A stretch of 43,939 nucleotides of DNA, from the NCBI GenBank assembly GCA_044223975.1, contig JBGALI010000028.1, positions 1-43,939 of the forward strand, written 5' to 3'. The stretch is from CAZCPB01 sp044223975. Its GTDB lineage: Bacteria > Planctomycetota > Phycisphaerae > Phycisphaerales > UBA1924. The notes under the pieces were generated by a model. The model had not been told where the DNA came from, did not search any database, and saw only the letters and a program-made list of their open reading frames with translations. How positions within the stretch are numbered: the stretch's first letter is position 1; each line of letters starts with the position of its first letter. Positions 23,640 through 32,547 of this stretch are shown in pieces. A program made the translations under genes and the position numbers.

Positions 23640-24965
23640 TCAGGGGATCGCCCGGGCATCGTCGAACAGTCGCCCCTCGGCAAGGGCGCCGGCCAAATCC
23701 CGGTAGACCTGCGCGATGCGCTCGGCGCCGGGGTTGGGGCCGAGCGCGCGACACAGGCGCCGCGAGAGCGTGCCCCGCGAGGTGATCGTGTCGAGCGCGG
23801 GGCGCCACCCGGGGTATTCGGGCGAAAGGGCCAGCGTGCGGTCGATCAGATGGCGCCACACGTCTCCGGCGGTCCCTTGTACGCCGAGCCCTTGAATCCC
23901 GAGCGCCGCGAGGTACCCCGCGTCGGAGATCGGGGTCTGCTCGGCGTCGCGGATGACCGCGAGGAGGATCGACTCAAGCCGGGGCGTGTCGAGCGACGCG
24001 AGTTGTTCGAGCGAGCCGAGCCGTCCGGTCGCGATCGCCCGTGCGGCGGCAACGATCGCCGCCCCGATCGCCAGGTCCGCCGCGGGGCACTCCTGCACGT
24101 CGAGGACGCGGACCTCGATGCTGCCGCGGCTGAAGCGGGCGATGCAGCCGCGCGAGTTGCACCATTCATCGCGGAGCACGCCCTCGGGGTCCATGGGGGC
24201 GAGGTCGTCGTAGATCCTCTGGAGGATCTCGCGGCGGTACGCACCCCCGGTGAACACCGGCTCGGGCACGATGCGTCCGGCGATGGAGGGGACCCGGCGC
24301 GAGTTGCCGCGGTAGACCTCCATGCGGTTGTCGAGCAGCCCGGTCACGCGGCCGTCCATCACGGGCGAGCTGGCGGCGAGCGCGGGCATGAGCGGCAGCA
24401 GGCCGCGGAGGGCGCCGTGGAGGCGCCCGAACTCGTCGTCGCCGTCGAAAGGAAGGTTCAGGTGAGAGGCCTGGAGGTTGGCCCAGCCGTGCCCGCGGCA
24501 GTCGAAGATGCGGTTGAACGTCTCGTAGACCTCGTTGTACCCGTGGGTCCAGAGCCTCATCTCGCGGAAGGGGTCCATGGTCGGGTGCATGGCGGCGGGG
24601 AGCAGTATCGCGTTGTGGCGCGAAAGGAGCGCGTTGGCCCGGGTAACGCTCTGCTGGAAGAGCGAGGGGAGGTCGGAGAGGGTCGGGGCGGGGTCGGTGG
24701 TCTTGAACTCGACGACGTGCGCGACCAGCTCGTTCGACCACGAAATCGGCCCCAGGACGACCTCGGTGGGGACGTTCGACCCGTCCTCGAACTCGGCCTG
24801 GGCGCCGGGTTGGCCGGCCACGTCGCACAGGAGCCGGTCGCACACGGGCATCACGCGCAGCGAGTCGCGGTCGACGATCATGTACTCGAGCTCGACGCCG
24901 AACGCTTCGAACAGACGGAAGCGGCGGGGCACGGTGGGATCTCCTGGTGTTGCGGGTTCGGCCAT
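23640..24965 (-). CDS. GCS2-family glutamate-cysteine-ligase-like carboxylate-amine ligase
   Basis: A 441-residue enzyme of the glutamate-cysteine ligase type 2 (YbdK-like) family, a glutamine-synthetase-fold amidoligase that uses ATP to join a carboxylate to an amine. Family signs are the N-terminal GVELEYMIVD (23-32) with its metal-binding Glu residues, NLQASHLNLPF at about 163-173, and later SRGSIEVRVLDVQECPAADL with the Arg/Glu pair. The true substrate is uncertain, since many relatives do not make gamma-glutamylcysteine. ATG at 24965 (MAEPATPGDP). It starts 6 bp after the RimK-like gene stop, so it is tightly co-transcribed with that second amide-bond-forming enzyme, pointing to successive ligations in one pathway. 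Confidence 0.9.
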   Translation of the reverse strand: MAEPATPGDPTVPRRFRLFEAFGVELEYMIVDRDSLRVMPVCDRLLCDVAGQPGAQAEFEDGSNVPTEVVLGPISWSNELVAHVVEFKTTDPAPTLSDLPSLFQQSVTRANALLSRHNAILLPAAMHPTMDPFREMRLWTHGYNEVYETFNRIFDCRGHGWANLQASHLNLPFDGDDEFGRLHGALRGLLPLMPALAASSPVMDGRVTGLLDNRMEVYRGNSRRVPSIAGRIVPEPVFTGGAYRREILQRIYDDLAPMDPEGVLRDEWCNSRGCIARFSRGSIEVRVLDVQECPAADLAIGAAIVAAARAIATGRLGSLEQLASLDTPRLESILLAVIRDAEQTPISDAGYLAALGIQGLGVQGTAGDVWRHLIDRTLALSPEYPGWRPALDTITSRGTLSRRLCRALGPNPGAERIAQVYRDLAGALAEGRLFDDARAIP

Positions 24966-24971
24966 GGAACG

Positions 24972-26420
24972 CTAACGCCCCCGTGACTCGAGGCGACGGA
25001 GGAACGACCGCATCACCCGCAGGTAGAGCTCGTCGCCGAGGATCTTGTCCTCGACGCCCGCGTCGATGTTGGGGTTGTCGTTGATCTCGATCACCATCGC
25101 GCGTCCGTTGAGCTCCTTCACGTCCACGCCATACAGGCCGTCGCCGATGAGGTTGGCCGCCTTGATCGCGGTCTTGACGACCTCGGCGGGCGCGGCGTCC
25201 ACGGGCCAGGTGTCGAACTCCCCGAATCCCTCGGGGCCCTTGGCGTGGTCGTAGATCTGCCAGTGTCCCTGGGCCATGAAGTAGCGGCACACGAACAGGG
25301 GCTGGCGATCGAGGATCCCCACGCGCCAGTCGAACCCGGTGGGCACGTACTGCTGCGCGATGAGCAGGGCGGACTCCTTGAAGAGCGCGTCGAGGTTCTC
25401 TTCGAGCTCCTTGAGGGTCGATACCTTCTTGACTCCCAGGGAGAACGAGCTGTCGGGCTGCTTGAGCACCAGCGGCAGGCCGAGCACGTCGGGCGCCTGG
25501 CGGCAGTTGGTCCGATCGATGATGAGCGTTTCCGGGGCCGGGATGTGGTGGTGCCGGAGCATCTCGGCGAGGTAGACCTTGTTGGCGCACTTGATGATCG
25601 ACTCGGGATCGTCGACCACGGCCAGCCCCTCGGCCGCGGCGCGCCGCGCGAACCGGAACGTGTGGTGATTGACCCGGGTCGTGTCGCGTACGAAGAGCGC
25701 ATCGAACTCGGCGATCCGGCCGTAGTCGTCCTTGCCGATCCGCTCGACGTCGATCCCCATGCTTTCGGCGGCGCGCTTGAACTTGCGGATGGCCTTCTCG
25801 TTGGAGGGGGGCGTGGGCTCGTCGGGGCTGAGAAGGATGGCCAGGTCGTAGCGCGCGGGGGCGCGACGGGCGCGCCGCGATGGCTTGGCGAAGTACTGTT
25901 CCGCGGCCTGGATCACGAAGCTCACGTGGGCGGCGGGGATCTCGTCGGCCTCGATGGGACGCAGGTTCTTGAGCTCCCAGCCCTCCTTTTCCCGCCGGAA
26001 CTCGGCGCGGAGCAGCGGGGCGGGGAACTGGTTGAAGAGCCCCAGGGCCAGGCGCTCGTAGCGCTGCGCCATGTTGCGCCCGAAGTAGATGCTGAGCACG
26101 AACTTGTCCGAGCGGAGCTTCGAGAGGGTGCCGTTGATCGTTTCTTCCAGCTCCTGCGTCGCCAGACGCATCATCGCCGAGAGCTTCAGGTCCTGGATCG
26201 TCGAGATCGCCGGCAGCGGCTTGTGGCCCCGGGCCTGCGCCAGCAGCGAGACGTAGTACCCAAGGCTCTGGTACGCGTACGACCGGCACAGGTTGAAGAC
26301 CTTCACGAGGCGCATCTCGCTGAAGCGGGGCCCGGTGAGGTAGTCGCGCGCGGCGACGACGTTCACGCCGCGGATGCGGAGGCGCCAGTCCTTGGGGTTG
26401 TCGACGACGATGAGGATCAT
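24972..26420 (-). CDS. RimK-type ATP-grasp ligase with extra N-terminal domain
   Basis: A 482-residue ATP-dependent carboxylate-amine ligase. Residues about 1-200 form an alpha/beta domain (MILIVVDNPKDWRL, RSYAYQSLGYYVSLLAQARG) that precedes RimK-like ATP-grasp modules in a specific subfamily (an RLAN-type N-terminal domain, from memory). The ATP-grasp core occupies about 275-470, with the ATP-binding segment LPLVLKQPDSSFSLGVKK, YVPTGFDWRVGILD, and the metal and ATP ligands in VIEINDNPNID (Glu445, Asn446). RimK itself adds glutamate to ribosomal protein S6 (rpsF), but this subfamily is different and the acceptor is unknown. ATG at 26420 overlaps the upstream peptidase stop by 4 bp. The DNA-adjacent rpsD is probably coincidental, though modification of ribosomal proteins cannot be excluded. 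Confidence 0.92.
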   Translation of the reverse strand: MILIVVDNPKDWRLRIRGVNVVAARDYLTGPRFSEMRLVKVFNLCRSYAYQSLGYYVSLLAQARGHKPLPAISTIQDLKLSAMMRLATQELEETINGTLSKLRSDKFVLSIYFGRNMAQRYERLALGLFNQFPAPLLRAEFRREKEGWELKNLRPIEADEIPAAHVSFVIQAAEQYFAKPSRRARRAPARYDLAILLSPDEPTPPSNEKAIRKFKRAAESMGIDVERIGKDDYGRIAEFDALFVRDTTRVNHHTFRFARRAAAEGLAVVDDPESIIKCANKVYLAEMLRHHHIPAPETLIIDRTNCRQAPDVLGLPLVLKQPDSSFSLGVKKVSTLKELEENLDALFKESALLIAQQYVPTGFDWRVGILDRQPLFVCRYFMAQGHWQIYDHAKGPEGFGEFDTWPVDAAPAEVVKTAIKAANLIGDGLYGVDVKELNGRAMVIEINDNPNIDAGVEDKILGDELYLRVMRSFLRRLESRGR

Positions 26421-27205
26421 GCGCGACGAACCCTTGAAACTCCGATGTGCTCGCTCGGCCTGCTCAGGCGTGAGGGGCGGGAATCGGCCGCGGGCGCGCG
26501 CCGGGCGGCCGGCTCGATCACCAGCAGGTTGGCGTCGTAGGTGAGGATGCCGAGCAGGATGGCCCCGATCACGCGGTCGATGCTGACGTGGTACTTGAGG
26601 GCGGGGAACCGGGGGTTGGGCGAGAGCGGGTCCGCCACCGTGACCAGCCGCCGGCGGCTGTTGTACCCGCAGAGCACGACGAAGTGGCCGGCGGGCTTGC
26701 CCCTGATGTCGTCGTAGTCGTCGTGGGGGCCGTACTCGCGCGCCGTGCGGTAGAGATAGGTCGACGAGAGCCCCGTCAGCACCGGCCGGCCGCGCCCGAG
26801 GATGCCGCGGATCAGCTCGGACGTGAGGTCCTCGAACACGACCTTGCCGCCGAGGGCGAGGAATTCGAGGTACGCGCGGCAGGACGTCTGGAGCCGTGGC
26901 TTCTGTACCGCCTCGATCTGCGCCTTGAGCTTGGCCTCAAAGTCGGTGCCCCCGGCCTGGAACCACGTGGGATCGAAGACCTGGAGGTTGTACGTGTGGA
27001 TCGTGGCCTTGTAGCCGCGCTTGAGGGCGTGGATCGCGAGGTACACCGCGAGCGTGCCCCGGTTCTCGAGACGCTGGATCTGGTCCACCACGTCCTGCAG
27101 GGGCACTTCGTCGGCGTAGTAGCGGTAGAGCGCGTGCAGGCAGGTGGGGCCGCACGTGTCGTCGTCGGGCTGGGGCAGGACGGTGATCTGAAGGTCGGTG
27201 GCCAT
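26417..27205 (-). CDS. C39-like papain-fold cysteine peptidase
   Basis: A 262-residue protein with a C39-like peptidase fold. The catalytic set is visible: Gln12 (oxyanion), Cys18 in DDDTCGPTC, His174 in KPAGHFVVLCGYN and Asp192 in VADPLSPN. C39 peptidases cut leader peptides after double-glycine sites in bacteriocin ABC exporters, but this one has no transporter domains and no signal peptide, so it is a stand-alone cytosolic version that may trim or hydrolyse a peptide or isopeptide. The C-terminal 40 residues are Arg/Pro-rich and probably disordered. It starts 38 bp after the chaperone-like gene stop and overlaps the RimK-like ligase gene by 4 bp (ATGA), binding the two into one operon. Confidence 0.88.
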   Translation of the reverse strand: MATDLQITVLPQPDDDTCGPTCLHALYRYYADEVPLQDVVDQIQRLENRGTLAVYLAIHALKRGYKATIHTYNLQVFDPTWFQAGGTDFEAKLKAQIEAVQKPRLQTSCRAYLEFLALGGKVVFEDLTSELIRGILGRGRPVLTGLSSTYLYRTAREYGPHDDYDDIRGKPAGHFVVLCGYNSRRRLVTVADPLSPNPRFPALKYHVSIDRVIGAILLGILTYDANLLVIEPAARRAPAADSRPSRLSRPSEHIGVSRVRRA

Positions 27206-27243
27206 GCGCGCACCCCATCGTACCGGGTGCGGGCGGGCGGTGA

Positions 27244-29262
27244 TCAGTTCCGCTTGGGCGAGGGCATGTGGATGGGGGCGGTGTCGGACGGGGTTTCGAT
27301 TTTGTACTTCCAGCGGCCCTTGAGCGCGTCGAAGGTGTAGGGATCAAACGCGGGATTGGCGCGCGTCAGTTCCTGGATCTGCTGCTGCTGCTCCTGGTCG
27401 ACCCGCTGCTCGCCCATCGCTCGGATCACCTCGAACGTCGCGGGCTGGAGGCCCACCACCTGCGCGAGCTGGATCGAGAGCGTGCTCGGGTTTGCGACGC
27501 CGACGGTGCGTTCCTCGAGCGGCACGTTCGCGACCGGCTTGGTCGGGTCGAGCTTTTCGGCGATGGCGAAGACCTTGGCGCGGAGTTCCTGTGACTCCTG
27601 GGAGCTGCTGGAACTGGAGAGGAAACGAGGCATGAACTGACGCTTGGCGATCTGGAGGCCCTCGGGGCCGGTCTGGCGCTCACCGGGCTTGGGCTCGGGG
27701 CGGGCCGGCAGCGGGTACTCGGCGTCGATGGTCTTCTTGACTTCTTCCAGTCCTTTGGCCGCCAGGGCTTCGTAGACAGGCAGGCTTTCCTTCAGGCGCT
27801 CGTAGGCCTTGAGCTTCTTGAGGTCCTCGATGCAGCGGTCCCGGACCTCGTCGATCGAGTCCGCGGCGGACTCGGGCCGGAAGTCGAGGATCGTGAAGTA
27901 GTACCGCGCGTTCTTGTCGACCGCGACCAGGTCGCCGCTGGTCAGGCCGACCTGCAGGCCGATGCTGATGTCACCGAGGTCCGTGCGGTTGAACTCCTTG
28001 GCGACAAAGGCCAGCGGCGGGAACGGCACGCTGCGGCCGGCTCCGAGGGACACGGCGGCGGCGCCGATCCCGGGGAGGGCGTAGAGGTCTGTCTCGGTCA
28101 GCCACTGGGAGCTGTGCACCGTGACGCTGGGCAGGGGGATCTCGATCCCGGTGTTGTCCTTTACCGACTTTACGACGTTCTGCGCGACGTCCTCGAGCTT
28201 GGGCCGGCGGTCGGCCCAGTCGGCGGGGAGCTTCTTGAACTGGCCTTCGGCCTCGAGGCGTGCCGCGGCACGCTTGAACTCGCCGCGCACCAGCACGTCG
28301 ATGTCGGCCGCGATCTTGTCGACGCGCTCGTTGCGGATCTCGGTCTCGATCCGGGCCTGCTCGGCGGTGAACTCGCCCGGGTACTTGGCGCGGTTGTTCC
28401 GCCATCGCTTGTTGGCCTCGACGGCGTCGGTCGGGACGGCCTTCTCGATCGCGGCACGGTCGATCATGATCCACTCGAGCTTGAGGCGCGGGTTGAGGCG
28501 GTACCCGAAACCCATGTCACCGGTGCCCGGCTTCACGTCGCGGTACTTGGCGAACTGGGCCGCCACTTCTTCGGCGGTGGGCTCGGGCATGGCGAAGGCG
28601 ATGCGATCGGCGGGGATGGGGAGCGACTCAATCACCGCGCCTTCGAAACGCTCGGCCTTCATGACGGTCGCGCGACGATCCGAAAAGCGGGGCGCGGTCA
28701 TGAACGCGTTCCGCAATCGGAACGCGCCGCGGGCCTTCGCCAGCACCTGGTTGAACTCCGTCGGCGTGAGCCGGTTCTGCCCCGCGGCGCTGGCCTTGGT
28801 CTCTTCGAGGCGGCGGCGCGCGATCTCGAGGCACTTCTTCTGCTCTTCGGGGTCGGCCAGCTTGGCCTGGGCCTGCTGGCCGTAGAGGGCCTGCGCGATC
28901 TGGGCCGCCGTCGCTGTTTCCATCGCGGTGTTGAGCTCGGACCACGCGCTCCCGTCGCCGGCCTCGGCGATCAGGCCGGCGGCGTCGGCCTCCTTGGTCA
29001 GCAGGATCCAGTGGTCGGGGGTGTCGCACTTCAGCTCGCCGCGGAGAAGACCGGGGCTGTAGGCGTCCAGGGCCGAAAACTCGCGCTGGAAGCGCTCGTG
29101 ATCGTGCAGGGTGATCTTCTCGTCGCCCACCATCGCGTACGCGCGCCGGCCCGGGTCGCCGATCAGCGAATTGAACGCCTGCGGCACCAGGAAGGCGATC
29201 ATGAGCAGCGACCCGCCCACCACCAGGATGTACTTGTTGTACTTGCGGAGGAGCTTGACCAT
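27244..29262 (-). CDS. SurA/PpiD-like membrane-anchored periplasmic chaperone
   Basis: A 672-residue protein with one N-terminal membrane anchor (about 10-30, KYILVVGGSLLMIAFLVPQAF) and a large extracytoplasmic region. The early part (about 45-240) has the helical architecture of the SurA/PpiD N-terminal chaperone domain, with long charged helices. A parvulin prolyl-isomerase core is not recognisable by eye, so isomerase activity is doubtful. A Ser-rich run (FLSSSSSSQESQ) interrupts the C-terminal part. ATG at 29262 (MVKLLRKYNKY) has ggag 6 bases upstream; the in-frame extension to 29304 is unlikely. Downstream of rpsD on the same strand, separated by an inverted-repeat spacer. Probable role in envelope protein folding. 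Confidence 0.78.
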   Translation of the reverse strand: MVKLLRKYNKYILVVGGSLLMIAFLVPQAFNSLIGDPGRRAYAMVGDEKITLHDHERFQREFSALDAYSPGLLRGELKCDTPDHWILLTKEADAAGLIAEAGDGSAWSELNTAMETATAAQIAQALYGQQAQAKLADPEEQKKCLEIARRRLEETKASAAGQNRLTPTEFNQVLAKARGAFRLRNAFMTAPRFSDRRATVMKAERFEGAVIESLPIPADRIAFAMPEPTAEEVAAQFAKYRDVKPGTGDMGFGYRLNPRLKLEWIMIDRAAIEKAVPTDAVEANKRWRNNRAKYPGEFTAEQARIETEIRNERVDKIAADIDVLVRGEFKRAAARLEAEGQFKKLPADWADRRPKLEDVAQNVVKSVKDNTGIEIPLPSVTVHSSQWLTETDLYALPGIGAAAVSLGAGRSVPFPPLAFVAKEFNRTDLGDISIGLQVGLTSGDLVAVDKNARYYFTILDFRPESAADSIDEVRDRCIEDLKKLKAYERLKESLPVYEALAAKGLEEVKKTIDAEYPLPARPEPKPGERQTGPEGLQIAKRQFMPRFLSSSSSSQESQELRAKVFAIAEKLDPTKPVANVPLEERTVGVANPSTLSIQLAQVVGLQPATFEVIRAMGEQRVDQEQQQQIQELTRANPAFDPYTFDALKGRWKYKIETPSDTAPIHMPSPKRN

Positions 29263-29275
29263 GGGGACTCCGAAA

Positions 29276-29422
29276 GGCACGAAGGCAACGAGGCACGGAG
29301 GCACGAAGTGAAGGCGGTGTGAGAAGGCGAAAGAAAAGAGACGGAGTGTAAGAGCGTTTCCGGCGGCTGTCGCCGACCTCGCGCCTCCACTCCGTCCCTT
29401 CGTGCCTGTGTGCCTTCGTGCC
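29276..29422. repeat. nested inverted repeats in spacer between rpsD and the chaperone gene
   Basis: The left arm ggcacgaaggcaacgaggca (from 29276) and the right arm tgccttcgtgcc (29411-29422) share a 12-base perfect inverted match, with extra copies of ggcacgaag and cttcgtgcc inside. A second inner pair, gacggagtg (29340-29348) and cactccgtc (29388-29396), is also perfect. The spacer can therefore form a long hairpin, acting either as an attenuator between the genes or as an intergenic mobile repeat. Confidence 0.6.
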
Positions 29423-29429
29423 TTCTGGA

Positions 29430-30029
29430 TTACCGGTAGAACTCGACGATCAGGTTGGTGTTGATGTCGAAGGGAATCTGGTCCGGCGTGGGCAGGGCCA
29501 CCACCTTGGCGGTCAGTTCCGCCGGGTTGAACTCAAGCCAGCCCGCGATCTCGAGGCCGGCCTGCGACTCCATCGCCTCGCGCGCCAGCTTCTGGAGCTT
29601 GTCCTTCACCGAGATCACGTCGCCGATCCGCACCGTGAAGCTGGGACGGTCGACCTTGCGGCCGTTGACCCGCACGTGGCCGTGCGCCACGAGCTGACGC
29701 GACGCCCAGACCGTGCGGGCCAGGCCCACGCGCCGGACCACGTTGTCGAGACGCCGCTCCATGAGCTGAAGGAGCATCTCGCCGGTGTTGCCCTTCATGC
29801 GGCCGGCCTCGGCGACGTAGCGGCGGAACTGCTTCTCGAGCACGCCGAAGTGGTACTTGAGCTTCTGCTTCTCGTTGAGGCGGATGCCGTAGTCGCGCAG
29901 GCGACGGCCGCGGTACCCGTGCATGCCGGGGAACACGAGCTGACGCTTGGACGTGTGCTTGGGGCTGTCGGCGATGGGAACGCCGACGCGACGAGACAGC
30001 TTGACCTTCGGTCCGGTATAGCGGGCCAT
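29430..30029 (-). CDS. rpsD: 30S ribosomal protein S4
   Basis: A 199-residue primary 16S rRNA-binding protein needed early in small-subunit assembly. It begins MARYTGPKVKLSRRVG and carries the S4 RNA-binding domain at about 89-150 (RRLDNVVRRVGLARTVWASRQLV, HGHVRVNGRKVDRPS). The N-terminal zinc-binding cysteines of some S4 proteins are absent, so this is the zinc-free form. The length is standard (about 200). ATG at 30029 has ggag about 8 bases upstream; the long open extension upstream is not supported. It is outside the usual alpha-operon (no rpoA, rpsK or rpsM nearby), which occurs in several lineages. rpsD commonly represses its own translation; a leader structure was not resolved. Confidence 0.97.
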   Translation of the reverse strand: MARYTGPKVKLSRRVGVPIADSPKHTSKRQLVFPGMHGYRGRRLRDYGIRLNEKQKLKYHFGVLEKQFRRYVAEAGRMKGNTGEMLLQLMERRLDNVVRRVGLARTVWASRQLVAHGHVRVNGRKVDRPSFTVRIGDVISVKDKLQKLAREAMESQAGLEIAGWLEFNPAELTAKVVALPTPDQIPFDINTNLIVEFYR

Positions 30030-30227
30030 GAAATTCTCCGTCCACTCCCGGGCAATCCGGGGGGTGTCACGCGGGGCGTGACGATCTGCGCCGGGGTGCC
30101 GCGGCTGCGGTCCGGCTAAGGTGAGATCCGGGCTCTGAAATGTGAGGGCAATCAAATGGCGCGCGGCACCCCGAATCAAGGAAGGTGGCGACCCTTTCAT
30201 GTCCCGAACGCCCGTGCGAACCATGGC

Positions 30228-30770
30228 TTAGTCGTCATCGTGGTTTGAGCGCTGCGTGGGTGCTGGGGCTACTGCCGGGTTTCCGGACCACGACTTCACG
30301 CCCAGTTGGTGCACCAGGACTCCTCCCTCGTGCGCGGCGTTGGCGAGAATGCCCGCACCGACGAGGTGCGCTGCCAGGTAGAGCGTCATCCCCACCAGGG
30401 CAACGCGGCGCGGCAGACGATCGCCGAGACGCCAGACCAGCGCGGCAAGGACCGTCAGCGCCACGCTCAATCCGATGAACGCGTTGCGCGAGAGTTCGGC
30501 GAGGTCCTCGTGGCGATCGAGGACCGAATCGGCGCCGGCGACGCCCTTGGTGAATCCCTCCGCCGCGTCGCCGGACGCGGTGGCCAGCGCGGCAAACCCG
30601 GTGCCGATCACCACGAGTACCGCGGCGACCACGAGCAGGTGCCGCGTCCACCCCTTCAAGACGATCGCCCCCAGAACTGCGAGCGGCGCCGTCAGCAAGA
30701 GCGCGATCGGAAAGTGAATGACGATCGGGTGCACTTGGTCCCACGGCGGAATAGGCGGTAGGAGGTTCAT
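30228..30770 (-). CDS. DUF2231-family membrane protein
   Basis: A 180-residue integral membrane protein with four hydrophobic helices (about 17-40, 45-66, 92-112 and 123-145). It shows the family pattern VHPIVIHFPIALLL near the N terminus and ASGDAAE after the second helix, as in DUF2231 proteins. Conserved His residues in helices 1 and 4 (VHPIVIHF, HLVGAG, HEGG) could bind metal or haem, but no function is established. ATG at 30770 has aagga about 10 bases upstream. It is divergent from purF and lies 198 bp upstream of rpsD on the same strand; the C-terminal tail is polar and ends NHDDD. Confidence 0.85.
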   Translation of the reverse strand: MNLLPPIPPWDQVHPIVIHFPIALLLTAPLAVLGAIVLKGWTRHLLVVAAVLVVIGTGFAALATASGDAAEGFTKGVAGADSVLDRHEDLAELSRNAFIGLSVALTVLAALVWRLGDRLPRRVALVGMTLYLAAHLVGAGILANAAHEGGVLVHQLGVKSWSGNPAVAPAPTQRSNHDDD

Positions 30771-30954
30771 GTGACATTGTCCTTGTGGTCACGGAGTCGG
30801 CTCCGTTCGCTGAATCTTTGGCCATCGATGGAGCCGCCTTGCGAAAAAGGGCTAGGGAACGGGCCATCCGCATCAGTTGGTCTCTAGTCTCATTCTCGGC
30901 CGACGTCCGAGCCCCGCGACACTACACTCCGGCGCACCCCCGCGAGACCCGCCC

Positions 30955-32439
30955 ATGGCACGGACGCACCCACTGACGGTTCTCCCCCGCGGCGCGACGG
31001 GCGCGCGCGCCACGCTCCCCGACGAGATGAAAGAAAAGTGCGGCGTCTTCGGCGTGTGGGGGCACCCTCACGGCGCGCGCCTGGCCTACCTCGGCCTGTA
31101 CGCGCAGCAGCACCGCGGGCAGGAATCGGCGGGGATCGCTGTTTCCGATGGCGAGCGGCTCTCCGCTGTGACCGGCATGGGCCTGGTGCCTGAGGTGTTC
31201 GACGAGCAGACGCTCCACCGACTCGATGCCGACGGCGGGCGCGGCGCGATCGGGCACAACCGCTATTCCACCGCGGGCGGATCCATCTCCTGCAACGCGC
31301 AGCCGCTTCTGGAGTCGTACATCGGCGGGCAGATCGCGGTGGCGCACAACGGCAACATGATCAACGCCGCGGCCCTGCGCCAGCACTTCGAGGAAGCCGG
31401 TCACCTCTTCCATACGACCAGCGACACGGAAGTGATCATCCACCTGCTCGCGTCGCCGGCGCAGCAGAAGGCTCACGACCCGCTGGTCGCGACCCTTCGA
31501 CGACTGCAGGGTGCGTTCAGCCTCGTGTTCCTGTACCCCGACCGGATCGAGGCGGCGCGCGACCCGTGGGGCTGGCGCCCGTTGGTGCTCGGTCGCCTCG
31601 AGAACGGCCAGCCGGTCGTCGCCAGCGAGACGGTCGCCCTCCACGTCATCGGCGCCAAGGCCGAACGAGAGATTGAGCCCGGAGAGATCGTGACCCTTTC
31701 CGACCGCGGTGTCGAGTCGCGCCGTTTCGCAGACCCGGCGCCGCGCCTGGCGCACTGCGTCTTCGAGCACGTGTACTTCGCGAACCCGGCCAGCGTCGTC
31801 TTCGGCCAGAACGTGCAGATGGTCCGCGAGGCCCTGGGCGAGCGCCTGGCCCTCGAAGCCCATGTCCCCGCCGATTTCGTCATGCCCATGCCCGACAGCG
31901 GGCGATCGGCCGCGAGCGGGTACGCGCGGGCCAGCGGCATCCCGTACCGCGAGGGCATCGTTCCCAACCGCTACGTGGGACGGACGTTCATCAAGCCCAC
32001 GCAGACGGAGCGTCAGACGGCGGTTCGGCTCAAGCTCAACGTGATCGAGGAACTGGTGCGCGACAAGCGGATCGTGGTCGTGGACGACTCCATCGTTCGC
32101 GGCACGACGACCAAGGCCAAGATGGATCAGCTGCGCCAGGCGGGGGTGAAGGAGATCCACCTGCGCATCAGCTGCCCGCCCATCCGCCACCCGTGCTACT
32201 TCGGCGTCGACTTTGCGACCCGCGACCAGCTCATCGCCCACAACCGGACGATCGACGACATACGGCGTTACCTCGGGGTGGACACGCTGCACTACCTCTC
32301 GCTGGAGGGGATGCTGGCGTGCTGTGAACGGCCGCCCTCGGACTACTGCACGGCGTGCTACAGCGGGGACTACCGGCTTGATCCCGACCACCCGCAGACC
32401 GGCGTGGTGATCGACGACCAACTGAAGATGTTCGCGTGA
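30955..32439 (+). CDS. purF: amidophosphoribosyltransferase
   Basis: A 495-residue enzyme catalysing the first committed step of purine synthesis: PRPP plus glutamine to 5-phosphoribosylamine. The N-terminal nucleophile glutaminase has Cys29 (KCGVFGVWGH) that becomes residue 1 after removal of a 28-residue propeptide, with NRYSTAGG and HNGNM loops. The PRTase half has RIVVVDDSIVRGTTTK at about 363-378. Four cysteines in positions typical of the Bacillus-type [4Fe-4S] enzyme are present (HCVFEHVYF, SCPPIRHPCYFG, CTACYSGD). The propeptide is longer than the 11 residues of Bacillus; an alternative ATG at 31027 would leave four. Divergent from the DUF2231 gene and otherwise not linked to other pur genes. 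Confidence 0.96.
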   Translation: MARTHPLTVLPRGATGARATLPDEMKEKCGVFGVWGHPHGARLAYLGLYAQQHRGQESAGIAVSDGERLSAVTGMGLVPEVFDEQTLHRLDADGGRGAIGHNRYSTAGGSISCNAQPLLESYIGGQIAVAHNGNMINAAALRQHFEEAGHLFHTTSDTEVIIHLLASPAQQKAHDPLVATLRRLQGAFSLVFLYPDRIEAARDPWGWRPLVLGRLENGQPVVASETVALHVIGAKAEREIEPGEIVTLSDRGVESRRFADPAPRLAHCVFEHVYFANPASVVFGQNVQMVREALGERLALEAHVPADFVMPMPDSGRSAASGYARASGIPYREGIVPNRYVGRTFIKPTQTERQTAVRLKLNVIEELVRDKRIVVVDDSIVRGTTTKAKMDQLRQAGVKEIHLRISCPPIRHPCYFGVDFATRDQLIAHNRTIDDIRRYLGVDTLHYLSLEGMLACCERPPSDYCTACYSGDYRLDPDHPQTGVVIDDQLKMFA

Positions 32440-32547
32440 GTCCTGGCGCCACGATGTAGAGGGAGCGGTGCTTTTTTTGCTGGCAACCGCGCCGGCCCGA
32501 TGTAGATTTCCGTATCCCGGAGATCGCCCGGGAACGGAGGGTCGGTG

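Noticed and set aside
24972..30029. RimK-like gene as the modifier of neighbouring ribosomal protein S4
   Set aside because: The chaperone and peptidase genes lie between, the subfamily differs from RimK (which acts on S6), and this S4 lacks a glutamate-rich tail; adjacency alone is weak.
32460..32500. Terminator at the T7 run after purF
   Set aside because: Only a weak 5-bp gcggt/accgc pairing surrounds the T-run; no GC-rich stem precedes it.
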